From: Nostocales cyanobacterium
GTDB taxonomy: Bacteria > Cyanobacteriota > Cyanobacteriia > Cyanobacteriales > Nostocaceae
DNA length: 64,000 nt
Direction: 5' to 3'
Assembly: GCA_004292695.1 (NCBI GenBank)
Contig: RDXV01000004.1
Span: 1-64,000 of the forward strand
In this document: in pieces, positions 24,715-33,923 of the stretch
Numbering within the stretch: position 1 is the first letter of the stretch
Layout of the letters: each line of letters opens with the position of its first letter
Program-made: the position numbers and the translations under genes
The notes under the pieces: model-generated
What the model was told of the DNA's origin: nothing
Seen by the model: the letters and a program-made list of their open reading frames with translations, nothing else
The model's database searches: none

Positions 24715-25599
24715 ATGGCAGGTATCATCTCAGTTTCCCGTAAAGATTTAGCCAAACGTCGTCAAAAGCTACGTCAGCAAAGACGGATTAAAATTATTCA
24801 AACTATCTGGAGAACATTAGCCGCTTCGGGTATGGCAGGTGGACTACTGTGGTTAACTGTCCAACCGATTTGGGTACTGAGGACTCCTACCCAAGTAGTC
24901 ATGACATCAAACAATCAAATACTATCCTCACAAACAATTGAATCACTTTTGGCTCTTTCCTATCCCCAGTCTCTCTGGCGAATTGAACCAGCTAGTATTG
25001 CCGAAACATTGAAACAACAGCCAGCAATATCACAGGTAAATGTCAGCCGTCGTCTGTTTCCCCCAGGGCTAATTATCGAAGTTCATGAGAGATTACCAGT
25101 AGCAATTAGTCAAATAGCACCCACACCAAATATTAATAAATGTCAAACTCAGTCCCCAACCTCAGCAAATTCTGAAACACAACCCAAAAATTCATGTTTA
25201 AAAAATCCCAAAACTCAGAACAAACAAAATCAGGTTAATTTATTAGACGCTAATGGAGCTTTGATCCCCTGGGAAAAATACACTGCGCTTAATCCTAATG
25301 GTAAATTACCTAGCTTGAAAGTAGTTGGTGTCCCAGAACAATATCGTGCCTACTGGAATCAACTTTACCAAGCTGTTAGTCAGAGTTCTGTTCAAGTTAC
25401 AGAAATTGATTGCCAAAATCCCAGCAATATTATTTTGAAAACTGAACTCGGTCCTGTACACCTTGGTGTTCCTACTCAATTAGCAGAAAAATTTCATGTA
25501 TTAGAGCAAATTCAACAAGCACCGTCAAAACCAGATTCTAAACAAATAGGCTATATTGATATAAAAAATCCTAATTCTTTGTTGTTACATATTAATTAA
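24715..25599 (+). CDS. ftsQ: Cell division protein FtsQ/DivIB
   Basis: A 294-residue bitopic membrane protein of the divisome that links FtsZ-ring proteins to septal wall synthesis. A basic cytoplasmic tail (KDLAKRRQKLRQQRRIK), one membrane helix at about 36-55 (AASGMAGGLLWLTVQPIW), a POTRA domain (QTIESLLALSYPQSLWRIEP..., SRRLFPPGLIIEVHERLPVA) and the FtsQ beta domain follow. A Gln-, Ser- and Asn-rich loop (about 135-170) interrupts the beta domain, longer than in proteobacteria but common in cyanobacteria. ftsZ follows after 975 bp on the same strand. Confidence 0.93.
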   Translation: MAGIISVSRKDLAKRRQKLRQQRRIKIIQTIWRTLAASGMAGGLLWLTVQPIWVLRTPTQVVMTSNNQILSSQTIESLLALSYPQSLWRIEPASIAETLKQQPAISQVNVSRRLFPPGLIIEVHERLPVAISQIAPTPNINKCQTQSPTSANSETQPKNSCLKNPKTQNKQNQVNLLDANGALIPWEKYTALNPNGKLPSLKVVGVPEQYRAYWNQLYQAVSQSSVQVTEIDCQNPSNIILKTELGPVHLGVPTQLAEKFHVLEQIQQAPSKPDSKQIGYIDIKNPNSLLLHIN

Positions 25600-26574
25600 T
25601 TGCTCTAATTGCTCAAAATTGCTCCAATTGCTGTTATTTAGCTGAAAAACATCAGTATTACTTTACGGCTGACCTGAATCAGAAAGTAGTCAACACAAAA
25701 CGAAAATTGAGGATTTCTATGTAGTGATGGCAAATAAGTTTACAAGCTATATTCAACTTAGTGCTAAAACAATCGTGATTTTTTGCGTCTAAAACCATAG
25801 TTTAATATTTTAAATTTTAAAATAAACTTAGACTCACAAGCGTAAGTTTGGTGAATCAGTCTTGTTTTTGTGTCAGCAATCTGAGAAAATTCTGTGGAAA
25901 AGACTCAGCTTGATTCTGAAACTAACAATATCTCTAATCAAGAAATTTGCTAGTGTTTAGACTATCTTAGACAACATTACATATAGTTGTTTCTATTGAT
26001 TACTGTGACTATCTGCCGAAAGTTGTCAGTTAATGATGTTTGTTTCTACTCCATCAAATTGTCTCACAACTATCCAAAGATACGTCAATTTAAGTATTTT
26101 AAAAAATAAGAACAGAAAAACTATACAAATAGTAACTCAGAATTTATGTCAGAAATATGGAAAAAGGAACTGATGAGACTGTAAAATTAACTACTAACGA
26201 ATATTTAATTGCTAACATCAGAATCAGGAGGAACTATAGGATAATAGGAACATTGACATACGGAGATAAATTAGGAACATAGGATGGTAAATATTAGTAT
26301 TTTAGCTCCTAAAATCGGCTACACAAGTCAACTTGCCTGTAGAGTAGATATACTTTTTAAGAATTAGAGTTGTGACTTCCCTGTGGGTGACACACTAAAA
26401 TATAAGTTTTTAGTTTATGCCACGTTCCACTATCTCCAGCCGAATTGCTCAGGTTAAGCAGTGTTGATAAAAATAAAAGGCAGTACCATAAATAGTTATA
26501 ATTTCTAACTTAACTATAGTGGACTCTGAAGTGAACAACACCAAAAACTCGTTTATCTATCTTTCATAAATCCG
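25600..26574. other. Long leader between ftsQ and ftsZ
   Basis: 975 bp with no supported gene on either strand. It is AT-rich and has no clear tandem repeat. A long untranslated region with several promoters upstream of ftsZ is usual in filamentous cyanobacteria. I see no site I can name. Confidence 0.5.
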
Positions 26575-27879
26575 ATGACACTTGATAATTACCAAGAGCT
26601 TATCTATCAAAACACCCAATCAGTAGGACAGCAAGGACTATCTGTAGCGGTTAATTCCCATAATCCTTTCAGTAGTTCCTCTTTAAACTTTGGACAAAAT
26701 CACGATAAAAAGATGCCTGAACCCAGTCTTATTGGTGAAATTGTACCCGGCCGAGTTGCCAATATTAAAGTTATTGGTGTCGGTGGTGGTGGTGGCAATG
26801 CTGTTAACCGCATGATCGAATCAGATGTCTCTGGTGTGGAGTTTTGGTCAATAAATACCGATGCCCAAGCTCTCACCTTAGCTGGCGCTCCCAGTCGGTT
26901 ACAAATTGGACAAAAGTTAACTAGGGGTTTGGGTGCAGGTGGTAATCCTGCGATTGGCCAAAAGGCGGCGGAAGAATCCCGTGATGAAATTGCTACCGCT
27001 TTAGAAGGGGCAGACTTAGTATTTATTACCGCTGGTATGGGTGGTGGCACAGGTACGGGGGCTGCGCCAATTGTGGCGGAAGTGGCTAAGGAAATGGGCG
27101 CTTTGACAGTGGGTGTCGTTACCAGGCCATTTGTGTTTGAAGGTAGAAGAAGAACTACCCAAGCAGAACAAGGTATTGAAGGTTTAAAAAGTCGGGTAGA
27201 TACCCTCATTATTATTCCTAATAATAAGTTATTAGAGGTAATACCAGAACAAACCCCTGTACAGGAAGCATTTCGTTATGCTGATGATGTTTTACGTCAA
27301 GGTGTACAAGGTATTTCTGATATTATTACTATTCCTGGGTTGGTGAATGTTGACTTTGCTGATGTTAGGGCTGTTATGGCAGATGCGGGATCTGCCCTAA
27401 TGGGTATTGGTGTCAGTTCTGGTAAGTCAAGGGCAAGGGAAGCGGCAATTTCGGCTATTTCTTCACCATTATTAGAATGTTCTATTGAAGGTGCTAGGGG
27501 TGTTGTATTTAATATCACTGGTGGTAGTGATCTGACTCTCCATGAGGTAAATGCAGCAGCAGAGACAATTTATGAGGTAGTTGATCCCAACGCTAACATC
27601 ATTTTTGGTGCGGTGATTGATGATAGGTTACAGGGAGAAGTGAGAATTACAGTAATTGCCACTGGATTTACAGGAGAAATCCAAACAGCAGCACAACAAA
27701 CTACTAATACTCCCAGAGTAGTAGCTACACCGACTAAGCGAACTGGAACACAACCAGGGATGATTCAACCGAATGTTAATCAACCTAGTCAAGCTAGTCC
27801 AACACCAGAACCCAAGGAAAAACCCATTTTAGATATTCCTGATTTTCTACAACGGCGACGCACTCCACCCAAAAATTAA
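26575..27879 (+). CDS. ftsZ: Cell division GTPase FtsZ
   Basis: Tubulin homologue that polymerises at mid-cell to form the division ring. The core starts at about residue 60 ([18 protein letters not shown]) and has the tubulin signature [10 protein letters not shown] near residue 156 and the T7-loop-like [11 protein letters not shown]. The C-terminal linker is short and Pro/Gln/Thr-rich and ends in the conserved peptide region [11 protein letters not shown]. The roughly 60-residue N-terminal extension is a feature of Nostocales FtsZ. A later ATG within the extension (MPEPSL...) cannot be ruled out as the start. 434 residues. Confidence 0.97.
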   Translation: MTLDNYQELIYQNTQSVGQQGLSVAVNSHNPFSSSSLNFGQNHDKKMPEPSLIGEIVPGRVANIKVIGVGGGGGNAVNRMIESDVSGVEFWSINTDAQALTLAGAPSRLQIGQKLTRGLGAGGNPAIGQKAAEESRDEIATALEGADLVFITAGMGGGTGTGAAPIVAEVAKEMGALTVGVVTRPFVFEGRRRTTQAEQGIEGLKSRVDTLIIIPNNKLLEVIPEQTPVQEAFRYADDVLRQGVQGISDIITIPGLVNVDFADVRAVMADAGSALMGIGVSSGKSRAREAAISAISSPLLECSIEGARGVVFNITGGSDLTLHEVNAAAETIYEVVDPNANIIFGAVIDDRLQGEVRITVIATGFTGEIQTAAQQTTNTPRVVATPTKRTGTQPGMIQPNVNQPSQASPTPEPKEKPILDIPDFLQRRRTPPKN

Positions 27880-28143
27880 GTAATTGTAGATTTGAAATTT
27901 TAGATTAAATTTGCAGTCTTAGTTTTAGCTAAGTTCTGAACACAATTTCTTAGTTTTAGGAGAGTTGGATGAGAACGATTTTTCCTTTCAGCAGGAATAA
28001 AATGCAAGGTTTTTTAGTTCCCATCTCATAAAAACTTGCACTTTTTAAATTTCCAACAGCCTCAAATTCTTTACCTGTAATGTTTTCGCATTGATTCAGC
28101 AAGCACTATCTAGGGGTTATTGAAAAGGTCTTTTCGTGAAGTC
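27880..28143. other. Intergenic stretch after ftsZ
   Basis: No gene and no convincing terminator is seen. It runs into the heptanucleotide arrays at 28144. Confidence 0.5.
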
Positions 28144-28246
28144 AGGGAATAGGGAACAGGGAACAGAGAACAGTTTCAATTATCTGTTAACTGTTAACTG
28201 TTAACTGTCACCTGTCAACTGTCAACTGTCACCTGTCACCTGTCAA
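28144..28246. repeat. Two heptanucleotide arrays at the gshB 3' end
   Basis: Four units of AGGGAAC type (28144-28171) are followed after 12 bp by nine units of the CTGTTAA / CTGTCAA / CTGTCAC family (28184-28246). The gshB stop codon lies in the last unit, the same position as the related array at trmD. Confidence 0.9.
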
Positions 28247-29202
28247 TTTCTTTCTAGCCATTTAATAACTTGAGCAGCGATTTGAGTACCATCTAAGCGA
28301 TCAATTTCTCTAACGCCTGTAGGACTGGTAACATTCACTTCCGTTAGATAACCACCAATGACATCAATACCAACAAAAATTAACCCATCTTGACGTAGTT
28401 TTTCTGCCAAAACATTGCAAATTTCCTGCTCTCTAGGGGTAATTTCTGTTTTTGCCACTGTACCACCGGTAGCCATATTATTGCGAAAATCACCACTACT
28501 AGAAAGGCGGTTGAGCGCACCAATTGGTTCACCATTGAGGAGAATAATTCGTTTGTCTCCGGCTTTAGCTTCTGGTAAATATTGCTGTACCATCACAGGT
28601 ACTTTACCCTGAAGTGTACTTAACTCAACAATAGAATTAAAATTGCGATCGCCAGATTGCAAAAATAAGATCCCCTCCCCAGCTTTATTCCCCAGAGGTT
28701 TAAGAATGGTTGCACCTTGAGCTTCCACAAATTCACGAATCACTTGTTTATCAGCGCTAACTATGGTTTTGGGAATACATTCAATAAACTGGAGAGCATA
28801 CATTTTTTCATTTGCTTTCCTAATTCCATTGGGGTTATTAATCACCAACGTTTTAGTTTGATCAATGTAGTCCAAAATATAAGTAGCGTAGAGGTAAGAA
28901 TCGTTAACTGGTGGATCTGTCCGCATAAATACAGCATCCATAGATTCCAACTCTGCAAAAATGCTTGTACTTAACTTATACCAGGGATTTGCTGCTACCC
29001 AACGGCCTTGGGATAACTCCACAGGTATCATTTCTACCCGTTTGAGTATAGCCCAGGCTTTGCTATCCACAACATTTAACCAGTTAGCCTGAGTGATCCA
29101 CACCTCATGTCCAAGAATTTGTGCAGCTTCCATCAATGCAACACTGGTATCATGACATGGATCAAGCTGATGGATGGGATCAATAATAAAAGCCAGTTTC
29201 AC
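28243..29202 (-). CDS. gshB: Glutathione synthetase
   Basis: ATP-grasp enzyme that joins gamma-glutamylcysteine and glycine to form glutathione; cytoplasmic. The N-terminal KLAFIIDPIHQLDPCHDTSVALMEAAQ, the ATP-grasp segments TILKPLGNKAGEGILFLQSGD and VMVQQYLPEAKAGDKRIILLNGEPIGALNRL, and the metal-site FVGIDVIGGYLTEVNVTSPTGVREID are all present. I chose GTG 29202 (KLAFIID start, GAGG upstream); the upstream frame to 29223 begins only with a TTG. About 319 residues, normal. The gene is downstream of grxC on the same strand, so glutathione synthesis and use are linked. The stop codon lies in a heptad repeat. Confidence 0.95.
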   Translation of the reverse strand: MKLAFIIDPIHQLDPCHDTSVALMEAAQILGHEVWITQANWLNVVDSKAWAILKRVEMIPVELSQGRWVAANPWYKLSTSIFAELESMDAVFMRTDPPVNDSYLYATYILDYIDQTKTLVINNPNGIRKANEKMYALQFIECIPKTIVSADKQVIREFVEAQGATILKPLGNKAGEGILFLQSGDRNFNSIVELSTLQGKVPVMVQQYLPEAKAGDKRIILLNGEPIGALNRLSSSGDFRNNMATGGTVAKTEITPREQEICNVLAEKLRQDGLIFVGIDVIGGYLTEVNVTSPTGVREIDRLDGTQIAAQVIKWLERN

Positions 29203-29279
29203 CCTTTCTACCTCAATGCTCAAGAATTTAATTTTTATCCCTTGTAACCAGAAAAAACACCATGAAAACAGTTGTTGTT

Positions 29280-29345
29280 ATTTCTTGGAAGTGGTTGACC
29301 ACTTGTTAGGCAATTCTCCGGGGAGAGGATCATCTCAAAAAGAAC
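29280..29345 (-). promoter_or_regulatory. Hairpins in the gshB leader
   Basis: A perfect stem AAGTGGT/ACCACTT with a 2-nt loop (29289-29304) and a TCTCC/GGAGA stem just beyond (about 29315-29326) lie 85-125 bp upstream of the gshB start. They may be an mRNA leader structure. No known riboswitch class is recognised. Confidence 0.35.
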
Positions 29346-29412
29346 CAAGTAAGTCGGCTTGAAAAAAAACGAGGTGTGTTACAAGATGTAAAATTCCTCA
29401 AAGTCTCTTCAC

Positions 29413-29446
29413 TATTGCCTTTTGCCTTTTGCCTCTTGCCTTGCCT
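29413..29446. repeat. Short heptanucleotide array
   Basis: Three units of TGCCTTT/TGCCTCT and partial TGCCT units, downstream of grxC. STRR type. Confidence 0.75.
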
Positions 29447-29489
29447 CAACGATAAATTTCAACGCCTACCTACTTATATGAAATTTTGC

Positions 29490-29759
29490 CTAGACTTTAT
29501 TACCTGTAAGAAGCGCGTCTAGTTTACCTTGACGTTCTAGGGCATAAATATCATCACAACCGCCAATGTGATCATCATTAATGAAAATTTGAGGTAGAGA
29601 ACGTTTGCCATTTGCTCTTTGAGCCATTTTATTTCTTGCTACTTCATCGCCGTCAATGTTGTATTCAAGGAAATCAATTCCTTTATTTAATAAAAGGTTT
29701 TTTGCACGGATACAAAATGGGCAAGTAGTCCAAGTGTAAATTTCTACTTTTGCAGTCAT
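29490..29759 (-). CDS. grxC: Glutaredoxin 3
   Basis: An 89-residue dithiol glutaredoxin that reduces disulfides and mixed disulfides with glutathione. Active site CPFC in YTWTTCPFCIRAKNLL, the cis-proline segment SLPQIFINDDHIGG, and the GGCDDIYAL end are standard. It is followed by gshB on the same strand. A terminator between hflX and grxC indicates its own promoter. Confidence 0.95.
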   Translation of the reverse strand: MTAKVEIYTWTTCPFCIRAKNLLLNKGIDFLEYNIDGDEVARNKMAQRANGKRSLPQIFINDDHIGGCDDIYALERQGKLDALLTGNKV

Positions 29760-29805
29760 AACATCCTCAAGTTGAGCAAATACTTTTCAATTTTAGCTTA
29801 AACAG

Positions 29806-29843
29806 CAAAAAGCCTCTCACTGCAATGGCAGAAGTGAAGAGGC
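29806..29843 (-). terminator. Rho-independent terminator of hflX
   Basis: On the minus strand the stem GCCTCT-(T)-CACT pairs with AGTGAGAGGC (one bulge), a loop of about 11 nt is present, and TTTTT follows. It sits 32 bp after the hflX stop and before grxC. Confidence 0.75.
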
Positions 29844-29874
29844 GAAAATGGCAGGGTACACCCTACACCGAGTC

Positions 29875-31617
29875 TTAACCGCAATCTACGGCATATTCTA
29901 TCAGTTCGGATAAACGCATTCGTAAGGTTTCTAAACCTAAGCGTTGACTGGCAGAGATGAACACGGCCAAGGGAAACTCTTCCCGTGCTAAAGCCAAAGT
30001 TTCACTATCCACTTGATCAATTTTGTTGAACACAACCAACGCTGGTCCAGGGGTAATTGGCATTTGTGCCAAAATATCCCGTACTGCTCGAATATGACTC
30101 AACCAGGCAGGATGGGATAAATCTACTAAATGTAGTAGGGCATCCGCTTCTGTGACTTCCTCCAAAGTGGCTCGGAAAGCATCCATTAAAGAAGCAGGTA
30201 ATTCGTGAATAAACCCTACAGTATCCGTGATCAGGGTTTCCTGGGGTTCATTGGTATCTGCATGGGGAATAATCAGACGACGGGTAGTAGGATCAAGGGT
30301 GGCAAATAATTGATCTGCTGTGTAAACTTCGGCGTTAGTCAAAGCATTGAGCAGGGTAGACTTGCCAGCGTTGGTATAACCCACTAAAGCCACTGAGGGT
30401 ACTTCCCGATGCTGTCGTCGTTGCCGTAAACGACAACGATGGGCTTGTAGCTGGTTTACTTCTTGTTGTAGTCGAGAAATTCGCCGTTGAATTGCCCGTC
30501 TTTCGGTTTCTAGCTTGGTTTCACCAGGTCCGCGAGTCCCTATACCGCCCCCTAGTCTGGACATGGCACGGCCTCGACCGGTGAGTCGTGGCAGCATATA
30601 TTCTAACTGTGCCAGTTCTACTTGTAATTTACCAGCACCAGATTGAGCGCGTTGGGCAAAGATATCTAATATTACTTCTGTGCGATCTACGACTCTCACA
30701 CCTATTTGCGCTTCTAGGTTGCGGGCTTGAGCAGGGGAAAGATCCCGATCAAAGACTACTAGGTTAGCTCCCAAGGTTTGGGCTGTGAGGGCGACTTCTT
30801 GTACTTTACCTTCACCGATGACGGTTTGGGGATGGATGCGGGATCGTTTCTGTTGTAGTGTCTGCAAGACATCACCGCCGGCAGTGTCTACTAACCTTGC
30901 TAGTTCGGCGATGGTGTCTTGGAATTGCTGAGGTGTCATGTCGTTGGTTTGTACTCCAACTATGACTACCCGATCATGATCCGCGTCTACTTCTTGGGCG
31001 ATGTATTCCCGTTGAAATTCCTCTTCTAGACTTTCTACTAGATCGAGAAAGTCCTGATCGGCGATCGCCTCTAAACTTAAAGGTGGTGATACGTGGGCAT
31101 ATAAAGCCGAGTCTGGGGTAATAATTCCCAATGACTGGGTTAAAACTAATTGTTTGCTGTTAGCTACTAAGTGAGCTAAATAGGCTTCTTTGACGTAACC
31201 AGTTGCACCCCCACCTCGGCGAGTAAATCCTGTACCCGTAATATTCAGCACTACTAAAGCATCTAATCTTTGTAATGCCATTGCTGTTAGTGCTGCCTCG
31301 TTGGGTGCTTCTGGCTTGAGATGGGTAGCTATACAACGAATCCCACTCAGACGTTCTGCACCATAACGAGGTAGTTCTAAGGGTGGTATTTGGGTTTGAC
31401 GCGGCGTGCCTACCCCCACCCGGATTACTTGTCCGCGACGGTTGAGATAGGCACATACTGGCTGATTTAATTCCGTGCTAATTGCTGCCAGTCGTTGAGC
31501 GAACTCCGGTGTTGTGATGCGATCGCTCGATATACGCTGGTGGTACAGCCGCTGTAGTTGCTTTAGCTGGCTGGACTTTAAACCTTGGAGATTTCCGAAG
31601 ATAGTCTCTATAGGCAC
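29875..31617 (-). CDS. hflX: GTPase HflX
   Basis: A 580-residue translational GTPase that binds and splits stalled or stressed 70S ribosomes. The HflX domain holds VIGEGKVQEVAL and the glycine-rich SRLGGGIGTRGPGETKLE. The G domain has GYTNAGKSTLLNAL (G1), DTVGFIHELP (G3) and NKID (G4). It has about 180 extra N-terminal residues (GNLQGLKSSQLKQLQRLYHQ...) compared with E. coli HflX; this extension is normal in cyanobacteria. The start codon is GTG at 31617. A hairpin terminator follows. Confidence 0.94.
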   Translation of the reverse strand: MPIETIFGNLQGLKSSQLKQLQRLYHQRISSDRITTPEFAQRLAAISTELNQPVCAYLNRRGQVIRVGVGTPRQTQIPPLELPRYGAERLSGIRCIATHLKPEAPNEAALTAMALQRLDALVVLNITGTGFTRRGGGATGYVKEAYLAHLVANSKQLVLTQSLGIITPDSALYAHVSPPLSLEAIADQDFLDLVESLEEEFQREYIAQEVDADHDRVVIVGVQTNDMTPQQFQDTIAELARLVDTAGGDVLQTLQQKRSRIHPQTVIGEGKVQEVALTAQTLGANLVVFDRDLSPAQARNLEAQIGVRVVDRTEVILDIFAQRAQSGAGKLQVELAQLEYMLPRLTGRGRAMSRLGGGIGTRGPGETKLETERRAIQRRISRLQQEVNQLQAHRCRLRQRRQHREVPSVALVGYTNAGKSTLLNALTNAEVYTADQLFATLDPTTRRLIIPHADTNEPQETLITDTVGFIHELPASLMDAFRATLEEVTEADALLHLVDLSHPAWLSHIRAVRDILAQMPITPGPALVVFNKIDQVDSETLALAREEFPLAVFISASQRLGLETLRMRLSELIEYAVDCG

Positions 31618-31739
31618 TTATGACCAGTAACCTGGCCCCCCCGAATAGTTAGTTATATACAGCATATTGCAGATCAATGAGGTACAGAATCAACATTTAA
31701 ACCTACACAGAAAATCAGTTTCACTTCTGAATCCTGTAC

Positions 31740-31759
31740 GGGCAAACGGCCGTTCGCCC
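31740..31759. repeat. Dispersed near-palindrome
   Basis: GGGCAAACGGCCGTTCGCCC is palindromic except for one pair. This 20-bp element is common in Nostocales intergenic regions as I remember it. It lies between hflX and the gene ending at 31789. Confidence 0.7.
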
Positions 31760-31788
31760 CTACTTCTGACTTCTGCTGTATGTTGATC

Positions 31789-32421
31789 TTAACCTATCAC
31801 ACGGGAAGCGTATTTGTCAGTTGGTGGATGGTGGGAAATTTGAGATTGTCCCAAATAACTATTACTAGATTCTTCTTCCTCTAAATGTGGAATTGAATTT
31901 AATTTCAAAACATTTAAAGATTTCCAATCAAAAAAATCTTGGCAGCGATGGATAAAATAGTCAATTACAAAAGGTTGAGCAATAAACACTAAACTCACAG
32001 GAATGTTGTCTCTAAAACTTTCTCGCAATTTATTGAGGTGATCTAAAATTGGCGGTACACTGCTCAAATTACTAGAATATGCTTCTGTAATTTCCCCAAA
32101 TGTATTTTTTTCATATTTATACAGTGAATGTTCTAAACCATGAATCAATAAGATATCAAATTGCTTATTTTTATACAGGTTTAAAACTCGACTGTATAGA
32201 GCATTAATTGGTTCTACAAGATGCAGTATTTCTAGTTTTTTTTCTGGGATATCACGAATAATTCGCAAAAAGACTTTTTCAACTTCTATAGATGTACATT
32301 CAACAAAAAATAAGCCAAACTCGTTTATGCTTTTTCTCTTCAGAGCATTTATTAAAGTTTGATATTCTTCATATTCTTCAGGTGGTAAGTCTTGATCCCA
32401 GTCAATATATTGTGAATTCAT
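31789..32421 (-). CDS. P-loop-less ATPase-like protein, paralogue of the 33.9-kb gene
   Basis: A 210-residue protein similar over its whole length to the first 190 residues of the 33924-35498 product. Shared blocks: DLPPE/DLPPD, LRLVEP-type LHLVEPINALY, FDILLIHGLEHSLYKYEKNTFGEITE, PPILDHLNKLRESFRD, IDYFIHRCQDFFDWKS. The order of strand-helix blocks (a Walker-B-like DILLIHGLE, a sensor-like LVFIAQPF) resembles an AAA/STAND ATPase, but the P-loop position reads FFVECTSIEVE, with no GK[ST]. It overlaps the upstream AAA ATPase gene by 4 bp, so the two are coupled. It may be a regulator or adaptor of that ATPase, which is an inference. Confidence 0.75.
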   Translation of the reverse strand: MNSQYIDWDQDLPPEEYEEYQTLINALKRKSINEFGLFFVECTSIEVEKVFLRIIRDIPEKKLEILHLVEPINALYSRVLNLYKNKQFDILLIHGLEHSLYKYEKNTFGEITEAYSSNLSSVPPILDHLNKLRESFRDNIPVSLVFIAQPFVIDYFIHRCQDFFDWKSLNVLKLNSIPHLEEEESSNSYLGQSQISHHPPTDKYASRVIG

Positions 32422-33743
32422 GGGAGATTTTCTAGAGCTTCTTTAAATTCTTGTATGCCTTGAATCAGAGGGTGGATATCATACCAACGTTGCATTTCCC
32501 CATCTTCATCCAAATAGCGATATTCTAAAAGACAGCGATTGAACATCAAACTCCGATATTGATCATCGTTGATAATTCGCTTAGAACGTGAGACTTCTGC
32601 CAGTAGAATCCATTGTTGATTTTCTACTGCACGTCTGTATGTATCCCTGGCCTGAGTGATGGCGCGTCGAACTGCTCTTTCGGAAATTGGTAAATCTTGA
32701 GTGCGTCCTATGGCATCCTGAGTTAACAATAGCAGATTTCTCACATGACCTCCACTCATTAAACAAAGTCTTTCTAATGTTTCTGGAGTGTCAAATATTT
32801 CGGTTTCTATGGATTTATCTGGTGCAAACTGTCTAATTCTCCTAGCAATTACCTCTTTAACTTTACTTATCCCTGGTTGATAAATTTCACCATGAGGAGT
32901 TTTAACCATTACCATAGGCAAAATTTGGGGATCACCATATATATCTCGTAAATCGGTAGCTCTGGTAGAATAAACCATAGCAATGGGAACTGTATAAATT
33001 AAATGACAATCTAAGGCTTTTAACTGTTCACAACGATCTAAAAACACCTCTTCATAGTTAGTTCTTTCTCCATCTTTTACTAATACCATCCGGTCTAAAT
33101 TATCAATAATTACTGCTAACTGATTTCTATTGGCTGGCAGTCGCTTTTTGACATCAGCGATAAATTCATTTAAAACTTTAATTAATGTAACGGTGTGAGG
33201 ATTGACTTTATCACGAATTTGTTGTCTTAATTCCGGTACTGCTCTTAAATTTGCTGTTAATTTGGCAAACTGACAAATTTGCATTTCTACATTCATGTTT
33301 TCAATTTGAATTTCTGTCAGTGCTAAATCTTTTAAATCTTGCCAACGTTCTTTGAGCCAATTTAGTACCGGTTGAGGATCACCTATTGTTTTTAGGTCTT
33401 GTAATAACCTCCTGGTACAGGCTAATAAAATATCTGTATATTGGGCATCTTCAGAATCTATATCTTCTTCATCGGCGGCAAAATAAACGACATAAAATTT
33501 TCTGGCTTCCAAATAATCTTTTAATCTTAATAATTCTGTAGATTTACCTGCACCACGATGGCCGGAGTATAATTGACAGGTATTTTGATTTGCTAATTGA
33601 ATTCTATTTCCCAATTCTTCTAAAATATCTGCGTCTCCCCTGACATCTTGACAGTCTACATAGTTGGGATCTCCTGCGGGTAGGGGCTGAAATGGATTAA
33701 AAGCATTATATAGTTTTTTTAGTAGTTCAGAATTACTGGACAT
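32418..33743 (-). CDS. AAA family ATPase (STAND-like)
   Basis: A 441-residue P-loop ATPase. Walker A GHRGAGKSTELLRL is at about residues 61-74 and Walker B LAVIIDNLDRM near 207. Arginine-rich C-terminal helices follow (LMSGGHVRNLLLLTQDAIGRT), ending in a winged-helix-like segment (YRYLDEDGEMQRWYDIHPLIQG). It is a conserved ATPase of cyanobacteria usually annotated only as an ATP-binding protein. Downstream the 210-residue paralogous protein overlaps it (ATGA). Upstream the TPR paralogue lies 180 bp away on the same strand. The three look like one regulated signal-sensing unit; the target is not known. Confidence 0.85.
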   Translation of the reverse strand: MSSNSELLKKLYNAFNPFQPLPAGDPNYVDCQDVRGDADILEELGNRIQLANQNTCQLYSGHRGAGKSTELLRLKDYLEARKFYVVYFAADEEDIDSEDAQYTDILLACTRRLLQDLKTIGDPQPVLNWLKERWQDLKDLALTEIQIENMNVEMQICQFAKLTANLRAVPELRQQIRDKVNPHTVTLIKVLNEFIADVKKRLPANRNQLAVIIDNLDRMVLVKDGERTNYEEVFLDRCEQLKALDCHLIYTVPIAMVYSTRATDLRDIYGDPQILPMVMVKTPHGEIYQPGISKVKEVIARRIRQFAPDKSIETEIFDTPETLERLCLMSGGHVRNLLLLTQDAIGRTQDLPISERAVRRAITQARDTYRRAVENQQWILLAEVSRSKRIINDDQYRSLMFNRCLLEYRYLDEDGEMQRWYDIHPLIQGIQEFKEALENLP

Positions 33744-33923
33744 AAGTAAATAACCTGGTTTGTTTCGGGTAAATAATATACTAATTCCTGTATAATGCCT
33801 ACTGGCTGATACCCCCTATTAGCTATCGTGTAGGGTGCAGGGTGTGGGGTGTGGGGTTTTTACCTTTTATTTACCTATCCTACGCAAACTTTATTTTTTC
33901 ATTTTTTTGGGTAATTCCTATTA

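Noticed and set aside
24582-24730. 47-codon frame just before ftsQ
   Set aside because: Overlaps the ftsQ start in another frame, with no family signal.
28243-29202. gshB considered as the missing ATP-grasp ligase of the microviridin locus
   Set aside because: Sequence is classical glutathione synthetase and lies 20 kb away.
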